Assembly (NCBI GenBank): GCA_029718625.1
Contig: CM056383.1
Coordinates: 66,588,849 to 66,652,848, forward strand
Direction of reading: 5' to 3'
Source: Synaphobranchus kaupii
Lineage: Eukaryota; Chordata; Actinopteri; Anguilliformes; Synaphobranchidae
Length of the DNA: 64,000 bases
Shown here: piece by piece, positions 23,701 to 35,986 of the stretch
Position numbering within the stretch: the stretch's first letter is position 1
How the letters are laid out: each line of letters starts with the position of its first letter
Program-made: the position numbers and the translations under genes
Notes under the pieces: generated by a model
The model's input: the letters and a program-made list of their open reading frames with translations, nothing else
Databases searched by the model: none
Told to the model about the DNA's origin: nothing

Positions 23701-23783
23701 TAGCGTGCACACAGCTGCCTGCGGGTTCTAATGGCGCACTGTAGCGTGCACAACAGCTGCCTGCGGGTTCTAATGGCGCACTG
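23701..23783. repeat. 41-bp direct tandem duplication
   Basis: Two adjacent copies (23701-23741 and 23742-23783) beginning TAGCGTGCACA and ending TAATGGCGCACTG, differing by a single inserted base. Confidence 0.92.
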
Positions 23784-24018
23784 TAGCGAAATTTTAAATT
23801 AAATAAAAAATAGAAATTTAAACCTTATTGATGAGCATGCTCAGAACGTGTGAAAGTGAGACCTCAGAGCTGCAGCTGGGCCGAAAGCCCTCTGTCACAT
23901 TTATAATAGAAATGTGATCCCCCCCAAATCCTCCCCCCACCCCCCATCCCCCCACCCAGCCCCCTTTGTCTCCCAGCTCTTTGTTTCTGAGAAAGGCTCC
24001 TCCACGAGTGTAAGCAGA

Positions 24019-24049
<31 letters not shown>

Positions 24050-24050
24050 G
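24019..24050. repeat. (GA)n microsatellite
   Basis: GAGAGA run of about 15 dinucleotides. Confidence 0.9.
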
Positions 24051-24199
24051 AGAGCCAGGGAGGGAGGGGGAGCCAGCAGATGTGGACAGCTGTTTGGAGA
24101 CCCTGGGGGTCAGTGCGTAGCAACATCACCCCCGCCCCCCCCCCAACGTCTAATCCTGAGCTTAGAGTGTGTGACAATGCCCTCGCTCACCCCCCCCCA

Positions 24200-25862
24200 C
24201 TCATCTTACGGGACCTCAGTACAGGCCTGGAGCAGTTAGGGCCCACTGTTAGGGCCCACTGGGAGCCCGGCTCAGTCCGTCTCTCAAATTAAAGCCGTGT
24301 TTTTGTCCCGCCATGGCTGGTTATTTCCGCCGTTATTCCGCCGCTCGTTATTCCCCGCGTTTTCATCAGCAGTGGCCGTTAAACACAGAGCTGAACGGGG
24401 GAAAGGAGACATTTTTTATTTCCTCTCGAGAGTTTGTGCAATAACGGCAATCTGATTTTCACTATTAATACAGACTGATAATTGCTTCATTGCGTATTCA
24501 GAGCATTTTCCTTTTCTTGAGGCAGTGATGTGGATGTGAGCAATTCATGCCTCGGGAAACCTTTTAGTGATTTCTCACCGAGTATTTTTTGTACATGTCA
24601 ATTTCTGATTGTGATTTACAGATGAGTGGACCATCTTACCATATATAAAAATGAGCATATAGAAAGCATTATTATGAAATACTTCATTAAAATGGTTACA
24701 CGCCGGTTTTTAGTTTTGTGACACACAGATAAGTAGCTGCTGGTTGTAAGTCATTTAGACCTTTACCAATATATATGCAGTGATTACCCCTATAGCAGGC
24801 CGAGCCTTTATATACACTATAATGAAGCAACATTTCTGTGCAATTGAGCCATAGGTCTTTATCCTTACCTTTGACTTTTGGTGCCTTTGGTGACCATGTT
24901 ATAATAACAGAGTTGTATCTCCTCGCTGCCATGTCACTGCAGCAAGGCCATGACAATGATTCGCCTTCGACAATGAAGGCTCTCCGTCAGATAGGCCTGT
25001 TAGGGGATAAAGGGAGGCGTTTTGAGGCCTTTTCAGTGCGGAGCGGCTGGGCAGCGTGGATAATGGAACTGCGACAGAGCTGCATCTCAGCTGTCCGTCA
25101 CCTGGGCCCAGTTTTAAATATGATGGACGTAGATGCTCTGTGTGTGTCAAAGCAGGTTTGCAGATGGGTGACATCAGACCAGGTGCTGATTACAGTGTGA
25201 CTGATGTTGAGTAAGAAAAATGCTACGCACGCACACACAGAAACGCACACACACACTATGGACATAAAGGAGAGGATGCCAGAGTGTGTGCAGTGCAGAT
25301 CTTGCCAAACCTCCTCCAGCCCCTCATATTAAAGTGAATCATAGTGCGTTCAGACATAAATTATTATTATCATATCATTATTACGTTTCTGTACAGTCTG
25401 CCTCCTCCAGGGAAATGTATTTCCATTGCCACCACTTAACATGAATAAATATTACCCCTGTACACTATCTGTAAGTGCAATAAAACAGTCTCATGGGCTA
25501 TTTTTGGGCGGAGGTTAACATAACGCACAGCCTGAGTAATCATTACAAAAACACTGTGAGTTTGGGCCACACCATATCAACTGTGCATTCCGGCTTCCCT
25601 GTACCATGAATTAATGGCCCGCCATTGATGTGATGTGGACGGATGGATGGATGGATGGATAGATGGACAGATTAGATAGAAGGGAGAGCCATGGAGCCGG
25701 AGACAGCGGGCGAGGGAGGGAGGGAGGGAGAGGAAACGCTTTATTTATTTTCGGAGGAGTCAAAAGTCTGGAAGCCATCAAGCCGGAGCTGGTTTTCGCA
25801 TGACCCCTCCGTGACCTCTCTCTCTCTCTGTCCGCCGCATCTCTCCTTCTCTCTTCTCCCCT

Positions 25863-25900
<38 letters not shown>

Positions 25901-28900
25901 TTCTGTGGGACCCAGGGGACGCATGTTCCCAGGGTCACTTTCACATGATTTGGGAGGGGTGGTGGTGGGGGGGGGGGGGGGGGGGTTGACAGCTCCCATA
26001 GGACCTGCCATGGCCTCTCCACACTGAGGACAGGCCACCCCATAGGACAAGGGCAGCAGAGAGTTTTGGGGGGGGGGTGCGGGGGGGGGGTGGTGACGCT
26101 GTCCCAAAACACACACACGGTTCCCAGCCAACGCAGAACATTCCCACCACGGTCCCAGGAAGCCGCAGGAACGCCGTGTCACGGAAATGCCAGGAGGACC
26201 CGTTTACAGGCTCACGGCCGGGGGGCTTCAGTCTAGGGTTCTGAGTGGCCCTGGTCAGGTTCTGCTTTAAAAGGCCTCTCCCTCCCACCAGCCCTGCCCC
26301 TTCCGTTAATAAAAGCTCCAGCGGTTAACTTTTTCCAGGGTCCCTCTGGTCCACCCCATACACACACACACACACACAAACACACACACTTTTCCAACCG
26401 TCTGAGTGCGAGGAATGCTTCGTGAGAGGGAGGGGGTTTGTCGGTTGTAAAAACATGAGTCAGCCTCTGCCGGAAAGTACATTCATGAACACGGTCATGT
26501 ATTCGCCCGGTAAACAAGAGAGATGTGGACACGCTGGCTCAGACGCATACAGTCTAAAGACACCCGTTAAGAATGCAGATTGCTTCTAGTTTATCTAACA
26601 GGGCTCTCTCTTGCAATGAACGCAAGGTCAGGTGTGATCGTTTCCTGCCCTGCCCACGCAAACAGTCTGGTTATCACCGTTGTCTTGGAATGCTTAATTT
26701 AAAAAAAATAAATAGATGAAGAAAATATATTTATGCAATACAATCATTGTACACAGGAGAGTAAAATGTTATGATTTTCATATTGTCCCAAAAGAAAAAT
26801 GTAAGTGACAAATTGCCTTGAGAAATAACTAAAAAAAATTATTCAAAACTGAAAACTATTTTTTGTCCTGTGCTGAATTTCCAGGGCAGTGCAGGATGGA
26901 GTTTGCGATTATGACACTGTGTTTCCATTATTGTTTTTACTCCTTTTTTTACCACATATTTTTTACTTCTTGTAATTCCAGAAAGAACGTCAGCAGTCGC
27001 CCCCCCCCCCCCCCCCCCCCATTCCATTCCCAAAATCTTTCATTCCAGGGAAATAACTTCCTTGGCTGCCAGATCACAGCAACACAGTGTTTCTCAAAAA
27101 TATCCATCTGGCCTTGAGAAAATATGGCCCAAGTGTATTCCCATGTGTCTGGGCCCTGTGTTTACTGAGCGCTTCACAAAGGGCCCTGGAACCCGGCTAT
27201 GGCTGGCCTGCTGGCCCCCCGGATGGATCCCATGTCCTTTTACAAAAGGCTATGTGGAGATTACAGGATTCACTCTTTTAGATACTGGGAAGGCAGGGAA
27301 CATGTTGAGGAGTCAAATAAAGTCCAAAAGAGAAGAATATTTAAAAATAGTGACTGGAAAACATATATAGAAAACATATAATAATAATAATACTTTGTGT
27401 TTTTATATCACATTTCAAGGACTCAAAAATCCCTTTTGTTTATGCTGCACTGATAATATATGTAAATAAGCTTCATTGTGTACATGTATTTGTTACGATT
27501 TATAGTTATAATGCAATGACATGCTAGCATTGCATCGCCTTATCATAACAAGTGCAATTTATTTTCCTGTTATAACTAGATCTATGGCTGTGTGTGTTGG
27601 AGCGTAAATCAAAATAGAGTGGGGACTTATATGGAATTAAGTTGGGGAGAAGTGGGTAGAGTTATAATTGTTTATTTAAGCTTATCTCCATGGCCCTCCC
27701 GTTTCATCGTTTAATTGTTTCAGATTTCATGTGATCTGATCAGTCTCTTTCTCCGGGACATACCGACTGCTGCGGTATTAGCGTGACTCTGGAACCATAT
27801 CACATTTCCAATACTCGGGGCTACAGGGGACAGAGTCAGCTCTGTTATCAAACCATTTCAGCTGAATGCTGTTCTGTGATGCTTTTGCCCCTATAAATAG
27901 ATACACATAGCCTTGTGCCCGTTTGCTTGGATATTAGTCTATCCTTCTCCATTTGTTCAGTTGCGCTTTGTTTGAATTTAGATCATATGAGAGACCCATT
28001 GTTTTTTCATTTCCTCAAGAAACTGCAACAACAGAAGATGTAGAATTTACTGTGTATATATTTTTATGTCTATAGTTTTAATCTTGACTTGCGCTTTGAA
28101 ATGTGTCCCCTGTTTGTTTTCAGTACCGCGGTAATACTTTTTAAAATAGATGAACGCTGAGGGAGGGCCAGTTCTACTAGTAAATTGAACAGGGAAAATA
28201 ACAATTTCCTGAGAGTGTCGTTACTTCTCCTTACAATCCCCTCTTTTCTCGCTTTAGTTTCCACCAGCCCACATCGTGCCTGTTACTTGCAGAAATCCGC
28301 TAGAATTTAGACCTGCTTTTGGTAAAGAATGGATATCAGATCTAATGAAATGGACAGGAGGGGAACAAGGAGGGGGGGGGGGGGGGGGCTTTCCCCCTCC
28401 CTGCATTTCCTTTCTCGTTGATTTAAGGAGATGAAAGGAGATGAGAGGGGTCCTTAAAAGGCAATGTTTGGCCGTGCTGGAGCTTTCTCTCTCTCTCTCT
28501 CTCCCTCTCTCTTACTCCCCTCTCTCTCTCTTTCTCCATTATCAGTCTCAAGCCTCCCTCAGTGTAAACAGAGTGCCTGCATGCCCAGAGCAGCACCTTT
28601 TCATTGGAATACACACACACACACATGCACGCACACACACACACACACACACATATTACAGTGCATGCACGCACACACGCACGCACGCGCACACACACAC
28701 ACACACATATTACAGTGCATGCACGCACACACGCATGCACGCACGCACGCGCACACACACAGATACCCATTACAGTGCATGCACACTTCCTAATATAAGC
28801 AGCAGTCATGCGTGCACTCTTGTCTCCGTCATTAACAAGTACTGGCTTCCTGGCAGTCCTCTCCAGTGTTTATATGTCGTAAAAAAAGAAGAAAAAAACA

Positions 28901-30640
28901 CCAAATTAATTTCTGTTAACAAATTGACTTGTTTAAATGTTGGCCGTATCGGTGTAGGCCTACTTCATCCTGTTGTAACAAACGTCTTTTTTTTCTGTGC
29001 AACCAAACCGGTCTCAGAAGGCCCAAATGTCACTGAGTCACAAATAGAGAGAAAGGAAAACAGTTTTGAAAAAGAGATATTTGAACCAATTGTGTCTCTT
29101 TCTATACAAGACCCCAGACACATTCCTCATTGGGTTTGACAATGTTTATGAGGTGTAGAGGGGTTTATACTTCTCAAAAGCAGCTGGTTGGCTTTACCGT
29201 GTCCTCGCCACAGCAAAGCTGGTAACACTTAGGAAAGACTTCCTCTGCGCACAGCGAGTCCTGCAGATAGATCACTCAGCTCCAGGGCTGAGACATCTGG
29301 GCTTGCAGGGAGGAGACTCGCCCGTTGGTGGTCTCCTGGGAGGAGATGCCGCAAAGTCGGTGCCCCTGTCAGAGACTGTCCAGCAGGGAACCCGCGCCAA
29401 TCAAGCTGTCAGAGGCCAGGAAGGGGCAGGGCACTGTCTGCTAATGGGAGAGGTCTACCAGGGCGTCGTAACCGGCCACCAGGGAGGAAAGTATGGCATT
29501 GAAAGGGCAAAGAGATAAGACACGGGGAACGGCCGTGGCACGTGCAGGCCGGCCGGCTGGCTGCGTTCTTCCTGCTCTCTCCTGCAACTCGCGTGAGAAA
29601 AGACAATTAGCCGCAAGCCGCGAGCCTTTCTGAAGGGAAACCCCAGTTCTCATTAAACTCATCGCGATTGATCGTCGTCATTTACAGGACGAGACCGGGC
29701 TAGATAAGCGCGCGGCAGTCCCCGCTGCGGTGGGGACGAGACGGAGGTGGCAAGATCGCTATCATTGTAGTCAGAGGGAAGGAATGTGTAGTCCGTGAAT
29801 CTTGGCCGTGTCATTTTGTGCCGTTTTTCTGACTACATTGATTCCTCCGTCACACACAGTGTATCCCAGGCTAACGCACGACGCGCCCTTGCAGGTCAGG
29901 ATGTAGGCTAACGTTAGCGTTCGCATACCTCTGGGCTGAATTAAGCTCTATAGGTTGGATGGGCACAGACTCAGAGGACGCATCTCATCACGGCCATGAC
30001 GACCCCCCTCACCGTGACAACACACGAGCATGGGAAACAGGAAGTGGGGGGCAGGATGCGCTGTTTATTGTTTAAATCCTCGTTATTAAACGCAGGCCGT
30101 ACGTAGTATCAGTGTCACAGCACACACATAACCCAAGAGAGGGGAGGCGAGGAGGGCTGCATTTGTTGAGTCTCCACAGTATCCGGAAACATCAGAGAGG
30201 GGAGGGAGGGGGGGGCACTCATGGGGGGTGGTCATAATGGAACCCACTACTGGCCCGGAGTCTGGCCGTATGAGCAAAAAAATGCGGAGGATAACGGTGT
30301 ACGTCCATCTGCGTCTCGGGTCCGGCTGAAGAAGCAGGTGGTGACGCAGCCTTACCGATGGAGACGTAGATTAAACTGTTGTGTGTAAAACTGCATAAAA
30401 ACAGAGCGCGTTCTGTTGCTCCCGCTCCTCTGTGACAACGCTGCGTTTCACTGGCTTCAGTCTCACCTTCATTGCATTTTGCCTTTTATGTCAGTGAGCG
30501 GCGGTCTGTGGCTCGAAAAGGGAATGTATGCAGGCGGCGTGAGAGATGTGGGGAGAGGGGGAGGTGTTTGGGAGGGGTTAAACGAGCAGTGACAAACTAT
30601 CTGCTTCCACGATCTCAGCCTGTTAGGAACTGCAGGAGTG
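24200..30640. other. intergenic interval, possible lncRNA intron
   Basis: No coding exon recognised on either strand. Simple repeats include (CT)n at about 25858-25898, a G run at 25968-25986, a C run at 27000-27020, a G run at about 28372-28388, CT-rich 28489-28533, and ACAC/GCAC tracts 28608-28765. If the 22 kb promoter is real, this is intron of the host RNA. Confidence 0.5.
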
Positions 30641-30706
30641 AGTGTTTATCGTGAGCGCAAGCTACATTTTCCATTATCCCAAAATAAAATCCTTTACAAA
30701 AAAATT

Positions 30707-30716
30707 CCTTATATGG
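30707..30716. promoter_or_regulatory. perfect CArG box 4.4 kb upstream of miR-143
   Basis: CCTTATATGG fits CC(A/T)6GG. It lies in a non-repetitive 200-bp block just before a 37-bp minisatellite. In mammals an SRF/myocardin-responsive CArG element lies a few kb upstream of miR-143/145, so this is the best-placed candidate in the window. Chance occurrence is quite possible. Confidence 0.45.
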
Positions 30717-30852
30717 ATGGAGACAGATTCCAGGCGCGGGATTCGAGACAACGTAAAGCTCTCCCTTCTTGGAAAAGGCTCAAAAGATCTCAAGAATTTT
30801 TTTTGCCTCCTTTCCTTCTTTGGGATAAAACTGAATGTTAACCAAATTAGAC

Positions 30853-31141
30853 CCACAGAGACTTAGGCTCCCTGTAAAGGACACTCAGACCACAGAGACT
30901 TAGGCTCCCTGTAAAGGACACTCAGACCACAGAGACTTAGGCTCCCTGTAAAGGACACTCAGACCACAGAGACTTAGGCTCCCTGTAAAGGACACTCAGT
31001 CCACAGAGACTTAGGCTCCCTGTAAAGGACAGACCACAGAGACTTATGCTCCCTGTAAAGGACACTCAGACCACAGAGACTTAGGCTCCCTGTAAAGGAG
31101 ACTCAGACCACAGAGACTTAGGCTCCCTGTAAAGGAGACTC
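30853..31141. repeat. 37-bp minisatellite, ~8 units
   Basis: Units of 37 bp beginning CACAGAGACTTAGGCTCCCT and ending GGACACTCAGAC. One unit near 31030 lacks about six bases, and the last two units read GGAGACTC instead of GGACACTC. Confidence 0.95.
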
Positions 31142-31577
31142 CGTGAGAACTGCACTCAGTGGCTCTGGATCTCCATCAGTCAATCTGAGAGATCAGCACT
31201 TACTCCTCCTTCAGTTAGAAAGTTTCCTTGTGCGTTTATGATTGAGGAACAGCTGCAAACTTTGCATATTAATTTGCACTTACACACGCTGTTTATTTAG
31301 CCATGGGAGCTTTTAAGTCTTTTTAAGTCTATTTAACTTTTTCTTAGGGCAGAAGGAATAGAAGCACACACCTCCCATGCTATTTACCTAGCTACCACCA
31401 GAGGGAGCAGGCAGACCCATTCTCACAATGAAGCCAGTACCCATTTGATGGGGTGTTGTGCGTTACAGTGTGTTGCTGTGGTACTCAAGAGGGGCTTGTC
31501 CCACTGCCTGTCGGTCAAGGATGAATAGCATGCAAGAGATGTTGAGCTGTTCCACCACAGTTCGCTGTAACTGAACT

Positions 31578-31714
31578 CTCTCTCTCTCTCTCTCTCTCTC
31601 CCCTCTCTCTTCCTCTTTGTTCATGCGATTAATATTTTGAGTGTCACTTGTATATGTTGTTGAACTGTGATGAGATGGATTTAAATTCACATTCTTTCTC
31701 TCTCTCTCTCTCAC
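31578..31714. repeat. two (CT)n microsatellites
   Basis: CTCTCT runs at about 31577-31601 and 31695-31712, separated by ordinary sequence. Confidence 0.85.
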
Positions 31715-31716
31715 AG

Positions 31717-31762
31717 GAGACACCCAAATCCTGAGCAGATCCCAGGGTGTGAGGAGCAGGCA
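31717..31762 (+). ncRNA. possible small exon of the miR-143/145 host RNA
   Basis: Bounded by a long polypyrimidine tract with acceptor CTCTCTCTCACAG and by GAGCAGGCAG followed by GTGACT. It lies 3.4 kb upstream of miR-143 on the same strand. This is splice-signal evidence only, and (CT)n tracts easily mimic acceptors. Confidence 0.25.
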
Positions 31763-32387
31763 GGTGACTGTCCCTCATGGGCTTGCTACTTCCACATGGG
31801 CCCTCGCTGGAGCAGAGAGGATATTGTCTGCTGCCTCAGTTAATCCTCTGGACTTTTTTGTGCGACGGAAATGGTCTTCCCCTTATGCGGGGCGGGTTTA
31901 TAAATGTTAAAAGGTACGGACTCCCACTCGACTGCTCCGCGTCTTGCTCTCCCACACGCCGAGGTTTTTGGCTGTTGAACGAGTGTAGGATGTTGAGAAG
32001 CTTGCTCAAGGTTAAATGCGCTTCCTGGGGCAATCGTGAGATGTGCAGTAGCTGTTGTTTGGTACGCTTTCTTGGAATGAGTGTTTGCCATGAGTAGGCC
32101 TACCGCTAGATATAAACCAGTGGATCAAACAGCACTGGAAATTTCCCGCAGGATGGATAGTCTATGGACCACCACTAAGTTGCTCATTTAATATGTAGAT
32201 TTTCAGAGACATTTTAACGTTGTGTTAAGCTTAAGTTATGGAATAATTGGAATCATTTTGATTATGATCCTAATCCTAATATAGCAGTGGCAATAAAGAA
32301 TGGATTGATTTTTTAAATTGATTTAGTGAGTGCACTGGAGAACACAACAGCCTTTCAGCGGTGTTGTACTGGCAGTCTGTACTGATA

Positions 32388-32607
32388 GTGTGTCTGTACT
32401 GTAGTGTCTTTGAGAGTGTGTCTGTACTGTAGTGTCTGTACTGTAGTGTGTTTGATAGTGTGTCTGTACTGTAGTGTCTGTGCTGGAGTACACGCAGATG
32501 ATAGCTCTATGAGAATGACTTTATTTGGCACGCCTTCCCTCCCTCCCTCTTTCCCCGGACTGTCTGGACTGAATGGCTTACGGCCTGACTGTGTATGGCT
32601 CAGAGCT

Positions 32608-32645
<38 letters not shown>

Positions 32646-32651
32646 GTGTGT
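32388..32651. repeat. TGTCTGTACTGTAG repeats and (GT)n
   Basis: Imperfect repeats of GTGTCTGTACTGTAGTGTCT between about 32380 and 32490, and a (GT)n microsatellite at 32610-32641. Confidence 0.85.
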
Positions 32652-32779
32652 ATATGTATGGGGGGTTCTGGTGAAGGAGAGGGTTTGATTACATTGGCAG
32701 AGCATGATAAAAAATGGCACTGAGGAGGACCTTAAATTCCTCCCCAGATCTGAGCAGGGCCCTTCCTCCTCCTCTCTGC

Positions 32780-32933
32780 AGACTGGCAGGTCAGCGCTGG
32801 CGCAGCTGCACCGGGCCTCTGGGAACGCCATTACGGGCCGCTGGGAATGCCATTAGGGCCGCTGGGAATGCCATTAGGGGCTGCGGCGTGGAGCGGAGCA
32901 GGCTGCACGCAGAGGCGGAGTCATCGGTCAGCC
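32780..32933 (+). ncRNA. possible exon of the miR-143/145 host RNA
   Basis: Acceptor-like CCTCCTCCTCTCTGCAG ends at 32779-32780 and a near-consensus donor GTAAGTATG starts about 32934. The interior carries a tandem GGGCCGCTGGGAATGCCATT repeat (about 32836-32879). An ORF crosses it but has no recognisable homology. Same strand as the microRNAs, 2.3 kb upstream. Confidence 0.3.
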
Positions 32934-33969
32934 GTAAGTATGCGAGCTCGGCGCGTCGGCTTGGTTTTTCCCCTGCTCTGTAACGGAGAGGAATTCAAAA
33001 AGAAACTGTCACAGTCAGAGAGAGAGGAAACTATTTCTGTGTGTGTTTGGGGTGGGGTGTATCCTTCAATGTGTAATAAATGTAACTTTTCTCAACGTCT
33101 TTTCAGCAACTTCCTGGTTTTAGAGAGTTAGTGTGGTTTCTGTTCTGACTGCTTTGGTCTTAAGGGTTAACTGTTCTGTTGTGTGACTGTGGTTGGGATT
33201 GGGGCCGGCGTCTTGCGAGTAAACTTAGCAGAATTGCTTTTTCCCGTGTTCCCTAAAAAGTTCCCCACATATAGAGGGTTCCGCCAGAGAAGGAATGTGA
33301 TCCGCGGAGTTAGGAGAGGTCCAGCAGTCTCTGCGGACTGCTTCCTGTCTCAGACAGCTGTTCTGTGGAGAGGCGGGATACTGCATTCCACAGTGAGCCA
33401 GTCTCACAGACAGCACAAACCACTTCCTGCTCTTTCCTTTTCTCCGTGAACTCAATGACACACATCCTGTTCCTCGCACTGCCCCCTCCGCCACACACAC
33501 ACACCACATACACTGCCGAAAAGCAGCTTTAGCATCAAAGGCACATTCCATCTGAGATGTCCTTTTTTTTTTTTTTTCCATTTGCGTAAATTTGGTGACT
33601 CAGTGTGAAAATTTCTGGAACAGTCTGCTGTCTACTGAAATGACGATTTCAGTTTGCTTCTGAAAGTAGTTTCCTAAGGGGGGAATTATGATGATTCTGT
33701 TACTCTCTTGTGTGCAGACTGAAACGTTGGTTTGGTTTGGTTTGCTTTGATTGGTCCTACAGTCAGGAGTTTTTTGGTAGGAGGACGTGGTTGGCACACA
33801 GCTCCCTCTATGGTTAGTGTGAAAGGAGTCTGCGGACCTCCTAACGCCTGTCCCACACCAGAGCGGTGCTTTCAGAGCCTCAAACACTGTGTGTTAGAAT
33901 GGCTCCCGTCCAATAGGAGAGAGGGAGGAGAGACAGGGAGAGATTAGAGTACATTGAGTATAAGACAGA

Positions 33970-34014
33970 GGGAGAGTGTGTTTGTGGGTGAGACAGAGAG
34001 AGAGAAAGAGAGAG

Positions 34015-34048
<34 letters not shown>

Positions 34049-34132
34049 AGACACAGAGAGAAAGTGTGTGTGTGTGAGATAGAGACAGAATGTGTGTGTG
34101 AGAAAGAGAGAGAGAGAGAGAGAGAGATAGAT
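33970..34132. repeat. GA/GT purine-rich microsatellite cluster
   Basis: Alternating (GA)n and (GT)n blocks; the + strand is almost free of C for some 150 bp. Confidence 0.9.
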
Positions 34133-35127
34133 GTACAGTGAGAGGATACTCAAATTGAGGGGTACCCATAGAGACAGAATGAGTCATTCCCCAAAGAGGA
34201 TTCTGAGGATTCAAAGAGGGGAAATCCAGAGCTTTGAATTGTGGCGTGTGTTTACAGTGATAGTTGACTTTCTGTTTTTTTATTTTAAAAAAATATCATT
34301 TCAGTTTTAATGTATGTTTTCGATTGGCACAGACATTTCCTTGTGTGCGATGAAGGATATTTTATATACGTACAGAGGTTAAGAAAAGTCCCATCAGAAA
34401 CTCAACTATCCTTTTAAATGAGCTCTGGTTTTCTACTGTGGTCCAGCCTTACGCTACCCGAGGGTGGAGCAGGAGGTGGGTGGAGGAGGATGTAGGGGTG
34501 GTGTGATTTGGGGAGGGGAGCTCGAGCTGGGGTTGGGGAGGGGCGGGGCGGGGCGTGGGGAGTGTGGGAAAGCTGGAGGGAGGAATGTAATTGGGGTCCA
34601 AAGGCACTGGGACAGGAAAGAGGGACATTTACACAGGCAGGGGTCATAGTGACTTCCTGTAGACCCATGTGTTTATTGCCTCTCCATTTTTCCTCCTGAT
34701 CCCTGAAATGAAGCCCCCCCCCTCTGGACAGTACCAACATATTTGCTGCACATCAACTGGCCTGACAAGGGCAGCTACCATATCTGAAATGTGGGGGGTG
34801 AAATCCTGTTGTCATTTCATCCTTTTGAAACGGGTGCCTTCACAGCTACAAGTCACAGCACATGTCATTCACGGCAACGGTAACCATGGTATCGCGGTCT
34901 CTCCAAAATGGCTTTCTTTTGGTGTTTTCCTTACCAGCAGATCAGCCAATGGGGGAGGCGAGAGAGACAAACGCATAGCAGTGTGGTCAGCATGAAGAGG
35001 CCGGCTCTCTGTATCGAGCTCTCGCTCTCCCACCGATCCGGGGACCAGCCCGGTGTGGGGTGCGGTGGGGGTGTTGGAGGTAAACAGGTAGGTGCAGCTC
35101 AGGCGAAGGTTGTTCCTGTCCTCGGTC

Positions 35128-35204
35128 TCCAGGCCCAAGGTGCAGTGTTGCATCTCTGGTCAGTTGGGAGTCTGAGATGAAGCACTGTAGCTCGGGAGGG
35201 AGGG
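35128..35204 (+). ncRNA. MIR143: microRNA miR-143 precursor
   Basis: The mature 3p arm at 35173-35193 (starting TGAGATGAAGCACTGTAG) is identical to vertebrate miR-143-3p as I know it. The 5p arm at 35139-35160 (GGTGCAGTGTTGCATCTCTG start) pairs with it across the loop GGTCAGTTGGGAGTC, which itself matches the mammalian loop. The 23-nt stem CCCAAGGTGC..CATCTC pairs with GAGATG..GCTCGGG with few mismatches. miR-143 is expressed in smooth muscle and heart and co-transcribed with miR-145; it represses KLF/ELK1-type and actin-regulatory targets. Seed (3p): GAGATGA. Confidence 0.97.
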
Positions 35205-35802
35205 CACTACCAAAGAGGGTAGGCGGAGCAAGAGGTCCAATTTCGGGGCTGGAACATCCGCACTTGGAACTTATTAGACAGACAACAGGCGCTCACTGAA
35301 TGACTGGTGGTCAATGGAGTTTTTACAAAACAGTTTGCTAAACGGGTCATTATCAGACAGATGAAATCAAAAGTCTCCCTTTTCTTTTTAGATTGTATAT
35401 GCCTAGGTTGTCAGGGCCCAGTTCTACTACTTACAACCCGTTATGATTTTTTACTATCCAACGAAAACCAACTTTAAATCCGGCTAGCGCCGGTCAGATG
35501 CACGCCACTCTAAGCATACGTTATGTAACTTTAGTTGCTAAGCTAACTGAAAACACTACTGCACATGCCTGATCACTTCCTCTTGTTCCCACATTCTCAG
35601 CGTCTTTTACCTCAGATTTAGCCACACGCAGGTGATGCCCTTTTCGGCCATTTTACTTCACTTTCTGCAGTATTCTTGTGTGCTGTGTAAAGTGAGGCCT
35701 GTTTAAAGTCTCAGTTGTGTTTTGCAGTCTGTTTTCCCACCTCTTAAGTCCTGTGACCTTTCACCTCTCGCTTCTTCCTGTGTACGGTCGACCGTGTTTT
35801 TC
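35205..35802 (+). other. spacer between miR-143 and miR-145
   Basis: About 0.6 kb of non-repetitive sequence, presumably part of the primary transcript. I see no third hairpin with a known seed. An ORF crosses the miR-145 hairpin on the minus strand and is a shadow. Confidence 0.6.
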
Positions 35803-35890
35803 CTTGCCCCCGGGGTCCAGTTTTCCCAGGAATCCCTTGGGCAATCATAAGGGGGATTCCTGGAAATACTGTTCTTGGGGGTGGGGCTTG
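35803..35890 (+). ncRNA. MIR145: microRNA miR-145 precursor
   Basis: 5p arm at 35815-35837 (GTCCAGTTTTCCCAGGAATC start) is identical to vertebrate miR-145-5p. The 3p arm at 35854-35875 (GGATTCCTGGAAATACTGTT start) also matches. They pair across a short loop (TTGGGCAATCATAAGGG), and flanking CCTTGCCCCC and TTGGGGGTGGGG extend the lower stem. It lies 0.61 kb after miR-143, same strand, as one bicistronic cluster. miR-145 promotes the contractile smooth-muscle state. Seed (5p): TCCAGTT. Confidence 0.97.
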
Positions 35891-35923
35891 GCAACATGAT
35901 GACAAGGACCTCCTCCTTTTACA

Positions 35924-35986
35924 CACACACACACACACACGCTCGCACACACAAACACAAACAGACACACACGCACACACACACAG
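35924..35986. repeat. (CA)n microsatellite after miR-145
   Basis: ACACAC run with interruptions, starting about 35 bases downstream of the miR-145 hairpin. Confidence 0.9.

Noticed and set aside
28441..29139. 232-aa ORF
   Set aside because: Most of it is CT and (AC)n/GCAC microsatellite (Ser/Leu and His/Thr runs).
31777..32097. 106-aa ORF between candidate lncRNA exons
   Set aside because: No homology, Cys/Leu-rich random character, competing minus-strand ORFs of similar length.
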